Below are positions 17,447 to 27,672 of a stretch of DNA of 64,000 nucleotides, one piece after another; position 1 is the first letter of the stretch, and each line of letters begins with the position of its first letter. The DNA comes from Candidatus Methylopumilus universalis (GTDB taxonomy: Bacteria; Pseudomonadota; Gammaproteobacteria; Burkholderiales; Methylophilaceae), in contig NZ_CP040968.1 of assembly GCF_006365315.1 (NCBI RefSeq), positions 992,001 through 1,056,000 of the forward strand. The letters are read 5' to 3'. Below the pieces are notes generated by a model. The model was not told the origin of the DNA. It ran no database searches and worked only from the letters and a program-made list of their open reading frames with translations. Position numbers and translations under genes: made by a program.

Positions 17447-20116
17447 CTATTCTAAAGCGCCATGGCAATGTTTATATTTTTTATCGCTTCCGCATGGACA
17501 TGGATCATTTCTACCCACTTTAGGTAACACGTCTTCTGTGTCAGCTTTTTTGCTCGATGACTTTTTAACTTCATCTTTATTTTTTTTATCAATCTCATTA
17601 ACTTCATCTTCGTTCTTAATCTTCACGACCATCGTAATGCGAGTCACTTCAGACTTCACGGTATCTAGAAGATACCCAAATAATTCAAAAGCTTCTTTCT
17701 TGTATTCTTGTTTCGGATTTTTTTGTGCATAAGAACGTAAATGAATCCCTTGTCTTAAATGATCAAGTGAAGATAAATGCTCTCTCCAATGGTGATCTAT
17801 ACTTTGCAACATAACCGTTTTTTCAAAATGTCGAATGACATCCGCACCTACCAAAGATTCTTTTTCTTGATATTGTTTATTCGCAAGAGAAATAACTCTG
17901 TCATAAATGTCTTCAATATTAATCTGGGGTTCTTTTTCTATCCATCCTTGGATAGAAAGACTTAATCCGTAATCTGAGAATAAGACTTTTTCTAAGGAAG
18001 GAATATCCCACATGTCTTCCATGCTGCCTTGTGGAATATGACTCTGTGAAAGATTACGAAGAACGTCAGCTCTCATTGCTGAAACTGTTTCAGCAGTTTG
18101 ATCTGAATCAAGCAATTCATTTCTTTGCTCATAAATCACTTTTCTTTGGTCATTTGCAACATCATCATATTCAAGCAACTGTTTCCTGATATCAAAATTA
18201 CGACCCTCGACTTTTCTTTGTGCATTTTCAATAGCTTTTGTGACCCATGAATGTTCGATCGCTTCACCTTCTGGCATTTTTAGCTTTTCCATAATGGCTG
18301 ACACGCGATCAGATGCAAATATTCTTAATAGCGAATCTTCTAATGATAAGTAGAAGCGACTCGAGCCAGGGTCTCCTTGTCTTCCTGCACGGCCTCTTAA
18401 TTGATTATCTACACGTCTTGATTCATGTCTTTCAGTGCCGATAATATGAAGACCGCCTGCTTTAACCACTAAGCTGTTTTGTTCTTTCCATGCATCTCTA
18501 ATGTCTTTAATTTCTTTTTCTTTTTTGCTTTCAGTTAATTTATCGTTTAATTTAATTTCATGAATATCAGCCTCGATACTTCCACCAAGTACAATATCTG
18601 TTCCGCGACCTGCCATATTCGTCGCAATAGTAATCATCCCAGGACGGCCTGCTTGCGCAATAATATGCGCTTCTTTTTCATGATGTTTTGCATTCAATAC
18701 TTGATGCTTTAATTTTACTTTTGTAAGTAATGCTGAAATGAGCTCTGAATTTTCAATCGAAGTAGTTCCGACTAATACGGGCTGATCAATTTTTTGACAT
18801 GCTTTAATATCTTCAATCACGGCAGCATATCTCTCTTGTGAGGTGCGATATACTTTATCCATCATATCTTTTCTTTGCGTGGTTCGATGCGGAGGAATAA
18901 TGATGGTTTCTAGTCCGTAGATTTGATTAAATTCAAAAGCCTCAGTATCAGCTGTGCCTGTCATACCAGATAATTTCTCATACATCCTAAAATAATTTTG
19001 GAATGTAATAGAGGCTAGCGTTTGATTTTCTTTTTGTATCTCAACGCCTTCTTTTGCTTCAACAGCTTGATGAATACCTTCTGACCATCTGCGGCCAGGC
19101 ATCATTCTTCCGCTAAACTCATCGACAATAATGATGCTATTGTCTTTCACCACGTAATGTTGATCTTTATTGAATAGGTTTCTAGCTTTTAATGATGCGT
19201 TGATATGGTGAACGAGCGAAATATTGGTTGCATCGTATAAGCTCGACTCCTCAGACAATAGACCTGCTTTAATTAATAGCTTCTCTACATTCTCATGACC
19301 ACTCTCGGACAGAACTACTTGATGTGCTTTTTCATCTATCCAATAATCACCGCCTTCTTCTTCGGTTTTTTGTTTAGAAAGCTTTGCCACAACTAAATTA
19401 ATTTTAGTATAAAGATCAACGTTATCTTCAGCCTGCCCTGAAATGATTAAAGGTGTCCGAGCCTCATCAATTAAAATTGAATCGACTTCATCTACTAAAC
19501 CGTAATGTAACTTTCTCTGAACACGCTCTTCTTTTGAGAAGATCATATTATCTCTGAGATAGTCAAAACCAAATTCGTTGTTTGTGCCATAGGTAATGTC
19601 AGCCTCATAAGCTTTTTTCTTCTCTTCGCTTGAAATATTAGATAGATTAATACCTACTTCAAGACCTAAGAATCTATAAATCTGGCCCATCCATTCTGCA
19701 TCTCTTTTAGCAAGATAATCATTGACAGTAATGACATGAACGCCCTTACCCAAAAGCGCATTAAGGTATATCGGTAAAGTTGCAACAAGCGTCTTACCTT
19801 CACCTGTTCGCATTTCTGAAATTTTTCCTTCATGAAGCGCCATGCCCCCAATGAGCTGAACATCGAAGTGTCTCATTTCTAATACGCGTCGACTTGTCTC
19901 TCTGACAACAGCAAAAGCCTCAATTAATAAATCATCTAACTTTTGTCCTTCGTTAAGCCGTTTTTTAAATTCAGTGGTCTTAGCTTTTAAAGCTGCATCA
20001 CTAAGTTTTTTAGTTGCATCTTCTAGTGCATTTATTTGCTGGGCTTTTTTGCCATAATCTTTGAGAAGCCTGTCGTTTCTGCTTCCAAATAAATTCTTAA
20101 CAAGGGTCTTTAACAT
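17447..20116 (-). CDS. secA: Preprotein translocase ATPase SecA
   Basis: SecA is the cytoplasmic motor of the Sec system. Its 889 residues are the normal length. The order is: NBD1 with Walker [16 protein letters not shown] (about 102-116), [13 protein letters not shown] (about 210), a preprotein cross-linking domain, NBD2 with [14 protein letters not shown] and [13 protein letters not shown], then the scaffold and wing. The protein ends in the zinc motif [14 protein letters not shown] used for SecB and lipid binding. A Lys/Glu/Asp linker precedes the zinc tail. The M23 peptidase gene lies 36 bases upstream. Confidence 0.98.
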   Translation of the reverse strand: MLKTLVKNLFGSRNDRLLKDYGKKAQQINALEDATKKLSDAALKAKTTEFKKRLNEGQKLDDLLIEAFAVVRETSRRVLEMRHFDVQLIGGMALHEGKISEMRTGEGKTLVATLPIYLNALLGKGVHVITVNDYLAKRDAEWMGQIYRFLGLEVGINLSNISSEEKKKAYEADITYGTNNEFGFDYLRDNMIFSKEERVQRKLHYGLVDEVDSILIDEARTPLIISGQAEDNVDLYTKINLVVAKLSKQKTEEEGGDYWIDEKAHQVVLSESGHENVEKLLIKAGLLSEESSLYDATNISLVHHINASLKARNLFNKDQHYVVKDNSIIIVDEFSGRMMPGRRWSEGIHQAVEAKEGVEIQKENQTLASITFQNYFRMYEKLSGMTGTADTEAFEFNQIYGLETIIIPPHRTTQRKDMMDKVYRTSQERYAAVIEDIKACQKIDQPVLVGTTSIENSELISALLTKVKLKHQVLNAKHHEKEAHIIAQAGRPGMITIATNMAGRGTDIVLGGSIEADIHEIKLNDKLTESKKEKEIKDIRDAWKEQNSLVVKAGGLHIIGTERHESRRVDNQLRGRAGRQGDPGSSRFYLSLEDSLLRIFASDRVSAIMEKLKMPEGEAIEHSWVTKAIENAQRKVEGRNFDIRKQLLEYDDVANDQRKVIYEQRNELLDSDQTAETVSAMRADVLRNLSQSHIPQGSMEDMWDIPSLEKVLFSDYGLSLSIQGWIEKEPQINIEDIYDRVISLANKQYQEKESLVGADVIRHFEKTVMLQSIDHHWREHLSSLDHLRQGIHLRSYAQKNPKQEYKKEAFELFGYLLDTVKSEVTRITMVVKIKNEDEVNEIDKKNKDEVKKSSSKKADTEDVLPKVGRNDPCPCGSDKKYKHCHGALE

Positions 20117-20152
20117 AATGTGAATATTCTTAATCGAAATAATTTGAAATAA

Positions 20153-21043
20153 TTAATATTGTAGATATTTTCGAGGATCTAAAGACTCACCATTCATTCT
20201 GATTTCATAATGAAGATGAGGGCCTGTCGACCTTCCAGTATTGCCTACTAATGCTACAACTTGATTCTTTTTAATGCGATCACCTTCTTTAACTAATAAT
20301 TTAGACGCGTGCGCATATCTTGTTTCAAGGCCAGATCCATGAGAGATCCTAACCATATTGCCATACTCAGGCGTGACTTCAGCTGCTATCACTATGCCTG
20401 CAGCAGTTGCCTTAATGGGCTGGCCAGCGTCTGCACTAAAATCTAATCCTTCATGAAAAGCTCTCACACCTAAAAAAGGATCTACTCTCCAGCCATAGCT
20501 AGATGAATTAAAAGGTGCGTTAACCGGTGAAGCATTTGGCAAAGTATCTTTAAACACACTTTGTTTTAGATAAATAGCTTCTAAATTATTGTAGTGCTCT
20601 TCGTGTTTTTCAATATCGAGCGTTAACTTATCAATAAATGACTGAAGCTCAGCTTCTGAAAAATTCTTTCCAGGAACAAAAGGACCCCCTTGGCCAGATG
20701 ATTTGATAGGGGCTGGTTTGGGAATTTTTTCATTTGTTTTTAATTTTTCTTTAGCAAAGTCTTGCAGTCTTTGAGATTGATTATCTATGCGCATCAATCG
20801 GGCCTGGAGCTCGCCAATTTGAGTTGCATAAACATCTAAATTCTTTTGAAAACTTCCCAAATTAAGGTCAAGCTTAAGGTTAATTAATGATTTTTTTTCT
20901 TCAACGTCGCCGTTATATTTTGAATCAAGCCAGCTAATCCCTTGAATGAAACCAATAAAGAACAAAAATAGTATGGCAATAAAAGTCACTAAATGGACAC
21001 TTTTTGGCTTTGATGTACTATTTGTTACAAAGATAATTCGCAT
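20153..21043 (-). CDS. M23 family metallopeptidase (membrane-anchored, LytM domain)
   Basis: This 296-residue protein has an N-terminal membrane helix (about 19-40), a coiled-coil-prone stretch (about 55-110) and a C-terminal LytM/M23 domain (about 175-290). The zinc motifs are HEGLDFS (H-x(3)-D) and GPHLHYE (HxH). All metal ligands are present, so it may be an active peptidoglycan endopeptidase in the periplasm, unlike the degenerate EnvC/NlpD activators. An M23 gene before secA is a conserved betaproteobacterial arrangement. It is divergent from the dciA-like gene, 42 bases away. Confidence 0.88.
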   Translation of the reverse strand: MRIIFVTNSTSKPKSVHLVTFIAILFLFFIGFIQGISWLDSKYNGDVEEKKSLINLKLDLNLGSFQKNLDVYATQIGELQARLMRIDNQSQRLQDFAKEKLKTNEKIPKPAPIKSSGQGGPFVPGKNFSEAELQSFIDKLTLDIEKHEEHYNNLEAIYLKQSVFKDTLPNASPVNAPFNSSSYGWRVDPFLGVRAFHEGLDFSADAGQPIKATAAGIVIAAEVTPEYGNMVRISHGSGLETRYAHASKLLVKEGDRIKKNQVVALVGNTGRSTGPHLHYEIRMNGESLDPRKYLQY

Positions 21044-21085
21044 TGAAATCTAAAATTTAGCTTAAATAATAGATAATTATAACTT

Positions 21086-21529
21086 ATGAAGCCCGTGAAC
21101 AAGCTTTTGGAAAGTGAAGTATTTTCCTTGATTAGAGAGAAAAATCGCTCTATTTCTGGCTACCAAAAGCTATGGTCTATCAAAGCTCCAAGCAAACTAG
21201 CCCCTTTATCTCATGTCGGTGGGATTCAAGATGATGTTTTGACCATTTATGTTGAAAATAGTGGCATTGCGAGTAAATTAAAATTTATCGAGTCCACGCT
21301 GCTTAAGGACTTGAATGAAGGCATTAAAAAAGAAATCCCTTTTGCTAATCCCATTAAATCCTTAAAAATAAAATTAGTAATTAAAAACTCCAAAATCACC
21401 CCGCCTCGAGATAAAAGCTTTCCTGCTCAAGCTAAATTTGCCTTAGAAAATTTATTAAATAACCTCGAAGATTCGCCTTTAAGACATCGCCTTATTAAAT
21501 TGATTAAACATCATACCAATGCTGACTGA
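21086..21529 (+). CDS. DUF721/DciA-like protein (possible replicative helicase loader)
   Basis: This 147-residue protein shows the DUF721 (DciA) core: LSHVGGIQDDVLTIYVENSGIASKLKFIESTLLKDLN, then a basic strand FANPIKSLKIKLV. DciA proteins help load DnaB helicase at the origin in bacteria that lack DnaC. A polar, probably flexible tail follows (about 110-147). Its place beside the M23 peptidase and secA is known from other betaproteobacteria. It overlaps the next gene by 11 bases. Sequence similarity in this family is weak, so function is inferred. Confidence 0.72.
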   Translation: MKPVNKLLESEVFSLIREKNRSISGYQKLWSIKAPSKLAPLSHVGGIQDDVLTIYVENSGIASKLKFIESTLLKDLNEGIKKEIPFANPIKSLKIKLVIKNSKITPPRDKSFPAQAKFALENLLNNLEDSPLRHRLIKLIKHHTNAD

Positions 21530-22316
21530 AGCGATCATCCTTATCATTGCTGGAAGTATCGTCGGGATTTTATCAGGGCTCCTAGGTATTGGCGGCGGCC
21601 TTATCATCGTCCCCGTCCTGACCTTTGTCCTAGTTCATTTTCATCAACTTGCCTTTGATCAATCGATTTTAATGGCAATTGGGACATCACTCGCTTCCAT
21701 TGTTTTTACAGGAGGGATGTCAAGCTTCTACCATACAAAACGAAATAATATGAAATGGTCGACAGCCGTTCCCTATATCCCTGGGGTTTTATTAGGCTCA
21801 ACTATTATGGCTTTTGTCATGCCTCATTTAAATATCACACTTATTAAACATGTTTTTATTGCCTATACTTTTCTTGCTGCCTATGAGATTTTTAAGGCAC
21901 CTATAATCAAAAGTGTTGTTCAATTGCCGTCGGTATTTCTTGCTAACATTTATGGATTTACCATCGCTTCTATCTCGACCGTTATTGGGATTGGAGGCGG
22001 AACAATGTTTGTACCTTATTTCATTTATCATAAAGTTAATCCACGGCTTGCTGTCGGACTTTCAAGCTCATTAGGCATATTTATCGGGTTAGGCGCTTCT
22101 TTTGGATTTATCAAAAATGGCCTACACGCTAGCCAGCTTCCTCAATTTAGTATCGGTTACATCTATCTACCTGGACTTATATTGATGACATCCTCAAGTC
22201 TCATTTTCGTTAGATTAGCAACAAAATGGATTCATCAAATTTCCGTTTTATCATTAAAAAAAATATTCGCTTGTTTATTATTTTTAATCGGCTTGTCAAT
22301 GATTTTCGCAGGATAA
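21519..22316 (+). CDS. TauE/SafE (TSUP) family membrane transporter
   Basis: A 265-residue integral membrane protein with about eight helices. It has the family's repeated glycine motifs: GILSGLLGIGGGLIIVPVL at about 16-34 and TVIGIGGGTMFVPYF at about 155-169, one in each half. TSUP proteins export or import sulfite, sulfoacetate or other small anions; the substrate cannot be predicted here. Its start lies inside the end of the dciA-like gene (11-base overlap), so it is co-translated. A 102-base spacer then leads to hppA. Confidence 0.85.
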   Translation: MLTEAIILIIAGSIVGILSGLLGIGGGLIIVPVLTFVLVHFHQLAFDQSILMAIGTSLASIVFTGGMSSFYHTKRNNMKWSTAVPYIPGVLLGSTIMAFVMPHLNITLIKHVFIAYTFLAAYEIFKAPIIKSVVQLPSVFLANIYGFTIASISTVIGIGGGTMFVPYFIYHKVNPRLAVGLSSSLGIFIGLGASFGFIKNGLHASQLPQFSIGYIYLPGLILMTSSSLIFVRLATKWIHQISVLSLKKIFACLLFLIGLSMIFAG

Positions 22317-22360
22317 TTTGTAATTAAAATATCTAGTTTTCTAGTCACAAAGTTATTGAA

Positions 22361-22369
22361 TGTGATAAT
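22361..22369 (+). promoter_or_regulatory. Candidate extended -10 promoter for hppA
   Basis: TGTGATAAT is an extended -10 (TG-n-GATAAT). No good -35 is seen 17 bases upstream. The hppA ATG lies about 50 bases further on, preceded by a strong TAGGAGAA ribosome site at 22409-22416. Confidence 0.45.
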
Positions 22370-22418
22370 TTATTAAATTAGTTTTTCATTTTAAGATTTC
22401 CAAAATTTAGGAGAATGT

Positions 22419-24443
22419 ATGTCAGAACTTAACCTTATTATTGGCGCAGCACTATTGGCAATTCTTTATGGTGCAGTGATGAGCGCTTGGATATTTAAAC
22501 TGCCTGCTGGCAATGCAAAAATGCAAGAAATTGCCCTGGCTATTCAAGAAGGGGCAAAGGCTTATCTCGCAAGACAATACAAAGCCATATCGATCGTAGG
22601 TGTCGTGCTAGCCATTTTAATTGGCATCTTTATTTCAAAAGATACTGCGTTAGGTTTTGTCGTAGGCGCTTTCCTATCGGGCGCTTGCGGGTTTATTGGC
22701 ATGAATGTCTCAGTCAAAGCGAATGTCAGAACAGCACAAGCCGCCACAAAAGGCATCGTTCCAGCACTTGATGTAGCTTTCAAGGGTGGTGCTATCACGG
22801 GTTTATTAGTCGTTGGGCTTGGGCTTCTCGGAGTCACTGGATTTTATATGTACTTAGGCGGGGCTGACGCAACCAATTTAAATCCTCTTATTGGGCTCGC
22901 TTTTGGTTCCTCACTTATTTCAATTTTTGCCCGTTTAGGTGGTGGAATATTTACTAAGGGCGCCGATGTAGGTGCTGACTTGGTAGGTAAAGTTGAAGCT
23001 GGTATTCCAGAAGATGATCCAAGAAATCCTGCTGTGATTGCAGATAACGTCGGTGACAATGTGGGTGATTGCGCAGGTATGGCAGCAGATTTATTTGAAA
23101 CTTATGCAGTAACTTTAATTGCAACCATGCTCCTTGGTGGTCTCGTGATTACAAATAGTGGCGCAAGCGGAATTATTTATCCGCTTCTATTGGGTGCAGC
23201 TTCTATCGTGACATCGATTGTTGGATGTTTCTTTGTAAGAGCAACGCCTAAAATGAAAAATGTAATGCCTGCTTTATATAAAGGTCTCATCGTTGCCGGT
23301 GGACTTTCACTTATAGCTTTCTACTATGTAACAAACTTTGTATTTCCTGAAGGCGTTTCAATCCAAAATGTAAATGTTTCATCTATGGCTTTATTCCAAG
23401 CATGTATCGTAGGCCTAGTGCTAACAGCAGCTTTAGTATGGATTACGGAATATTATACGGGCACAGATTATGAGCCAGTAAGACACGTTGCACGTGCTTC
23501 TAAAACTGGTCACGCAACAAATATTATTGCTGGCATTGGCATCTCAATGAAATCAACAGCCTTGCCTGTTATATCTGTTTGTATTGCAATTTTCGTATCT
23601 CATGATCTTGCAGGTCTTTATGGTGTCGCAGTTGCTGCTACATCCATGTTAAGTATGGCTGGTATTATTGTTGCATTAGATGCTTACGGTCCTATCACCG
23701 ATAACGCAGGTGGCATTGCCGAAATGGCCGGCCTACCTAAAAGCGTTCGTGATGTGACTGATCCATTAGATGCTGTTGGCAATACAACTAAAGCAGTTAC
23801 TAAAGGTTATGCAATTGGCTCAGCCGGTCTTGCAGCGCTTGTTCTTTTTGCAGACTACACACATAAATTAGAATCGGTAGGTATTGCAACTACATTTGAT
23901 CTAAGTGACCCGTTAGTTATTATTGGATTAATTATTGGCGGTCTTATCCCTTACCTTTTTGCTGCGATGGCTATGGAAGCTGTAGGAAGAGCCGCAGGTG
24001 CAGTCGTTGAAGAAGTAAGACGTCAATTCAAAACGATTAAGGGCATTATGACTGGTAAAGGCAAACCTGATTATGCGCGCGCCGTAGATATGTTAACGAC
24101 AGCAGCAATTAAAGAAATGATTGTGCCTTCACTGCTTCCTGTTGCAGTGCCAATTGTTGTAGGTTTAACTTTAGGTCCTAAAGCATTGGGCGGTCTTCTC
24201 ATGGGAACGATTGTGACCGGTTTATTTGTAGCTATCTCGATGTGCACAGGTGGTGGTGCTTGGGATAATGCAAAAAAATACATTGAAGATGGTAACCATG
24301 GCGGTAAAGGTTCAGAAGCCCATAAAGCAGCCATTACAGGAGATACCGTAGGTGATCCTTACAAAGATACTGCTGGCCCAGCCATTAATCCGCTTATTAA
24401 AATTATAAATATAGTGGCTCTTCTTATTGTGCCGCTTCTTTAA
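22419..24443 (+). CDS. hppA: K+-independent, H+-translocating membrane pyrophosphatase
   Basis: HppA hydrolyses pyrophosphate in the cytoplasm and pumps ions across the inner membrane. The 674 residues form about 16 helices with the family motifs [47 protein letters not shown] and, near the end, [27 protein letters not shown]. Diagnostic residues: in [10 protein letters not shown] the residue after TT is Lys458, with Thr461 three places on. In this family Lys and Thr at these places mark the K+-independent, proton-pumping type, while the K+-dependent type has Ala. It recovers energy from biosynthetic pyrophosphate. It ends at a strong terminator. Confidence 0.95.
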   Translation: MSELNLIIGAALLAILYGAVMSAWIFKLPAGNAKMQEIALAIQEGAKAYLARQYKAISIVGVVLAILIGIFISKDTALGFVVGAFLSGACGFIGMNVSVKANVRTAQAATKGIVPALDVAFKGGAITGLLVVGLGLLGVTGFYMYLGGADATNLNPLIGLAFGSSLISIFARLGGGIFTKGADVGADLVGKVEAGIPEDDPRNPAVIADNVGDNVGDCAGMAADLFETYAVTLIATMLLGGLVITNSGASGIIYPLLLGAASIVTSIVGCFFVRATPKMKNVMPALYKGLIVAGGLSLIAFYYVTNFVFPEGVSIQNVNVSSMALFQACIVGLVLTAALVWITEYYTGTDYEPVRHVARASKTGHATNIIAGIGISMKSTALPVISVCIAIFVSHDLAGLYGVAVAATSMLSMAGIIVALDAYGPITDNAGGIAEMAGLPKSVRDVTDPLDAVGNTTKAVTKGYAIGSAGLAALVLFADYTHKLESVGIATTFDLSDPLVIIGLIIGGLIPYLFAAMAMEAVGRAAGAVVEEVRRQFKTIKGIMTGKGKPDYARAVDMLTTAAIKEMIVPSLLPVAVPIVVGLTLGPKALGGLLMGTIVTGLFVAISMCTGGGAWDNAKKYIEDGNHGGKGSEAHKAAITGDTVGDPYKDTAGPAINPLIKIINIVALLIVPLL

Positions 24444-24453
24444 TTGTTAAATG

Positions 24454-24485
24454 AAAAAAGGCGCCTTAATCAAGGCGCCTTTTTT
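24454..24485. terminator. Bidirectional intrinsic terminator between hppA and purC
   Basis: AAAAAAGGCGCCTT-AATC-AAGGCGCCTTTTTT: a perfect, GC-rich stem with A and T runs on opposite sides. It lies between the convergent hppA (+) and purC (-) genes and suits both. Confidence 0.95.
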
Positions 24486-24497
24486 ATTTCAGTCAAT

Positions 24498-25397
24498 TTA
24501 CTTTTTAATGTCTTGGCCTGTAAGTTTTTTAAAGGCTTCTAAATATTTTTGACTTGTTTTGTTAATAACATCTTCGGGTAATGAAGGGGGCGGCGGTGTT
24601 TTATTCCATCCGCTTTTTTCTAGCCAGTCCCTAATAAATTGCTTATCAAAACTTGGCTGAGAAGCGCCTTCGCGATATTGATCTAGCGGCCAAAACCGAG
24701 AAGAATCTGGCGTTAATATTTCATCAATAAGCACTAAACGATTTTGATCATCCAAACCAAATTCAAATTTAGTGTCTGCGATAATAATGCCCTTTGTGAG
24801 AGCGAAGTTTGATGCTTCTTGATATAACTTAATACTAATTTCTTGAATTTGGGATGCAATATCTTTTCCGACACGAGCTTCGCATTCCTCATATGAAATA
24901 TTTTCATCGTGACTGCCAACTGCTTCTTTGCTAGAAGGTGTAAATATAGGCTCACTTAATTTTGCAGACTCTTTTAAACCTTTTGGAAGTTTTATGCCAC
25001 ACACTGATTGTGTTTTTTGATAATCTTTCCAGCCACTACCTGACAAATAACCTCGGACAATTGCTTCAATAGGTAACGCCTTCAATTTTCGCGCCACAAT
25101 GGCGCGATTTTTTACTTGAATTACTTCATTTTCAGCTACGACGGTTTCCGGGGCAATACCAGACAAATGATTTGCAACGACAAAAGAGAGTTTATTAAAC
25201 CAAAAATCAGCCATTTGTGTAAGAACAAATCCCTTAAATGGAATCGGCTCACTCATTACAACGTCAAATGCAGATAGTCGATCTGTTGTAACAATCAATA
25301 GATGTTTATCATCAATTTCATAAATATCTCTTACCTTGCCTTTATGAAGTAAAGGCAGACTCTTAATTGATGTCGCTATTAATTGATTTTCTGGCAT
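24498..25397 (-). CDS. purC: Phosphoribosylaminoimidazole-succinocarboxamide (SAICAR) synthase
   Basis: PurC joins aspartate to CAIR in purine synthesis. The 299-residue protein is the longer form seen in betaproteobacteria and yeast. Motifs are LHKGKVRDIYEIDDKHLLIVTTDRLSAFDVVM at the N-terminus (phosphate-binding GKVRD), VRGYLSGSGWKDY, GSHDENISYEE, IADTKFEFGLD and DEILTPDSSRFW. It starts directly at the pgk stop (TAA followed at once by ATG), so it belongs to the tkt-gap-pgk-purC run. Confidence 0.97.
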   Translation of the reverse strand: MPENQLIATSIKSLPLLHKGKVRDIYEIDDKHLLIVTTDRLSAFDVVMSEPIPFKGFVLTQMADFWFNKLSFVVANHLSGIAPETVVAENEVIQVKNRAIVARKLKALPIEAIVRGYLSGSGWKDYQKTQSVCGIKLPKGLKESAKLSEPIFTPSSKEAVGSHDENISYEECEARVGKDIASQIQEISIKLYQEASNFALTKGIIIADTKFEFGLDDQNRLVLIDEILTPDSSRFWPLDQYREGASQPSFDKQFIRDWLEKSGWNKTPPPPSLPEDVINKTSQKYLEAFKKLTGQDIKK

Positions 25398-26573
25398 TTA
25401 AAATCTTCTTTCTAAGATTTCAATTGCAGGAAGTTTTTTTCCTTCTGCAAACTCTAAAAATGCGCCACCTGCTGTTGAAATATATGAAATATCTTTTGCA
25501 ACTTTAAATTTTTCAATTGCAGCAATAGTGTCACCGCCGCCTGCTAATGAAAATGCGGGCGAGTCTGCAATTGCTCGCGTCATTGTTTCAGTACCTTTTG
25601 CAAATTGAACGAATTCAAATACACCGATAGGACCGTTCCAAATGATAGTTTTAGCATTGTGAATACATTTCACAATTTCATCCACCGAGTCTTTTCCTAG
25701 ATCAAAGATCATGTCATCTTTGCTAATGTCTTTAATATTTTTTGTGGTGGCTCTTTCATTTGCGTCTAATTTCTTACCACAAACAACATCGGAAATAATA
25801 GGCAGCGATGCACCACGCTTAGATAGTTTATCAATAATTTTTTTTGCTGCAGGTACGAGTTCTTCTTCGAACAAAGAGCTACCGACTTCAAAACCCATCG
25901 CTTTGATAAAAGTATTTGCAATTCCACCGCCGACAATAAGCTGATCAACTTTGTCAGACAATGTATCTAATATACTTAACTTAGATGAGACTTTACTACC
26001 GCCTACAATAGCAATCATAGGTCTTGAGGGGTTTAATAGGGCTTTTTCAAGGGCTTCTAGTTCAGCCAAAAATAAAATACCTGCACATGCAATATCTACG
26101 TGTTCTGCAATACCATAAGTTGATGCTTCTTTGCGATGTGCTGTCCCAAATGCATCCATGACAAAAATATCTGCGAGTGAAGCATATTTTTTTGCTAAAA
26201 CTTCATCATTTCGTTTTTCGCCAATATTAAATCTACAATTCTCTAAAACTACTAGCTGGCCTGGAGCTGTATCAAAGGGAGTAATAGCCCAATCTGAAAC
26301 AAGACGCACTGGATAATCAAGATGATTTTTTAAGAACTCTACTACGGGCTTTAACGAATCACTCTCATTAAATTTTCCCTCTTCAGGCCTGCCCAGGTGA
26401 GAGGTCACCATAACACTTGCGCCTTTTTGAAGTGCAAATGTAATGCTCGGAATCGAAGCTAGAATTCTTTTAGGGGAGGTAATTTTTCCATCTTGAATAG
26501 GGACATTCAAGTCAGAGCGAATAAAAACTCTTTTATCTTTAAGATTTAAATCGACTAGTTTTTTGATGTTCAT
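25398..26573 (-). CDS. pgk: Phosphoglycerate kinase
   Basis: Pgk interconverts 1,3-bisphosphoglycerate and 3-phosphoglycerate with ATP. The 391-residue, two-domain protein has the N-terminal substrate motif [20 protein letters not shown], and the basic-patch segment ENCRFNIGE. The hinge and nucleotide part shows [25 protein letters not shown] and the C-terminal [11 protein letters not shown]. It lies 10 bases after gap on the same strand. purC begins at its stop codon. Confidence 0.97.
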   Translation of the reverse strand: MNIKKLVDLNLKDKRVFIRSDLNVPIQDGKITSPKRILASIPSITFALQKGASVMVTSHLGRPEEGKFNESDSLKPVVEFLKNHLDYPVRLVSDWAITPFDTAPGQLVVLENCRFNIGEKRNDEVLAKKYASLADIFVMDAFGTAHRKEASTYGIAEHVDIACAGILFLAELEALEKALLNPSRPMIAIVGGSKVSSKLSILDTLSDKVDQLIVGGGIANTFIKAMGFEVGSSLFEEELVPAAKKIIDKLSKRGASLPIISDVVCGKKLDANERATTKNIKDISKDDMIFDLGKDSVDEIVKCIHNAKTIIWNGPIGVFEFVQFAKGTETMTRAIADSPAFSLAGGGDTIAAIEKFKVAKDISYISTAGGAFLEFAEGKKLPAIEILERRF

Positions 26574-26583
26574 TAATCAAATA

Positions 26584-27603
26584 TTATTTGGCAGCAATCA
26601 TAGCCAAAGCTGTATCAATCATTCGACAGCTAAAACCCCACTCATTGTCATACCATCCAAAAACTTTTACGAGCAATCCATCCTCACTCACTTTGGTGAG
26701 ATTAGCATCAAAATGAGATGAGGCTTCCGTGTGATTGAAATCAACAGATACCAATGGCTCGTCATTGTAAATTAATATATCTTTTAATACGCCTTGGTTG
26801 GCCGCTTCTTTCATGATGCGATTTACTTCTTCTTTTGATGTCGCTTTTTTAGGTGTGAAAGTAAGCTCTACTAATGATACATTTAATGTGGGTACTCTAA
26901 TTGCAATACCATCAAGCTTACCTTTTAATTCAGGTATGACTAATGCAACGCTCTCTGCGGCACCTGTTTTGGTAGGAATCATAGAGGCTGTTGCAGAACG
27001 CGCTCTTCTTAGATCTTTATGTTGATTGTCATTTAAATATTGGTCGTTTGTATATGAGTGAATGGTTGTCATAAGTCCTGTGACAATCCCCAGTTTTTCA
27101 TGCAATGGTTTTACCATTGGCGCCAAGCCATTCGTTGTGCAAGAAGCATTAGAAACAATAAGGTCAGAAGCTTTTAAAGTGAGATGGTTTACGCCATAAA
27201 CAATAGTTGCATCAACATCTTTATCTCCCGGGGAAGAAATCAATACTTTCTTAGCGCCTTGTTTCAAATGTATGTTGGATTTTTCTTTACTAGTAAAAGC
27301 GCCGGTACATTCCATAACCACGTCTACATTTAATTCGCCCCAAGGTAAGTCTTCAGGATTTCTTGTGCTATAAAATTTAATAACATCACCATTTATAATA
27401 ATTTCATGGTCATTGGTTTTGATATCAGCATTAAATTTTCCATGCGCGCTATCGTATTTTAATAAATGAGCATTAGATGCTGCATCACCCCGACTCGAAT
27501 TAATAGCAACTACTTTAATATCTTGATGATTTAACTCATAAATCGCTCTTAATATTAAACGGCCTATTCTTCCAAATCCTGTGATTGCTATCTTAACTGC
27601 CAT
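26584..27603 (-). CDS. gap: Glyceraldehyde-3-phosphate dehydrogenase, type I
   Basis: Gap oxidises glyceraldehyde-3-phosphate to 1,3-bisphosphoglycerate with NAD(P). The 339-residue protein starts with the Rossmann motif [17 protein letters not shown]. It carries the catalytic Cys in [12 protein letters not shown], and includes HSYTNDQ with the active-site His partner, and [12 protein letters not shown] near the end. The ribosome site is GAGGAAA. It begins only 15-20 bases after a terminator-like hairpin that follows tkt, which raises the question of how it is transcribed. Confidence 0.97.
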   Translation of the reverse strand: MAVKIAITGFGRIGRLILRAIYELNHQDIKVVAINSSRGDAASNAHLLKYDSAHGKFNADIKTNDHEIIINGDVIKFYSTRNPEDLPWGELNVDVVMECTGAFTSKEKSNIHLKQGAKKVLISSPGDKDVDATIVYGVNHLTLKASDLIVSNASCTTNGLAPMVKPLHEKLGIVTGLMTTIHSYTNDQYLNDNQHKDLRRARSATASMIPTKTGAAESVALVIPELKGKLDGIAIRVPTLNVSLVELTFTPKKATSKEEVNRIMKEAANQGVLKDILIYNDEPLVSVDFNHTEASSHFDANLTKVSEDGLLVKVFGWYDNEWGFSCRMIDTALAMIAAK

Positions 27604-27617
27604 AAAGATTTCCTCGG

Positions 27618-27656
27618 TAAAAAATAAGGCATCTCAAAATTGAGATGCCTTATTAA
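27618..27656 (-). terminator. Terminator-like hairpin between tkt and gap
   Basis: On the minus strand AATAAGGCATCTCA-ATTT-TGAGATGCCTTATTTTTT forms a 14-bp perfect stem ending in a T run. It fills most of the 69-base spacer between the tkt stop and the gap start. It has the form of an intrinsic terminator, though it might instead act as an RNA stability or processing element. Confidence 0.75.
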
Positions 27657-27672
27657 ACTTACTCAATAATAA

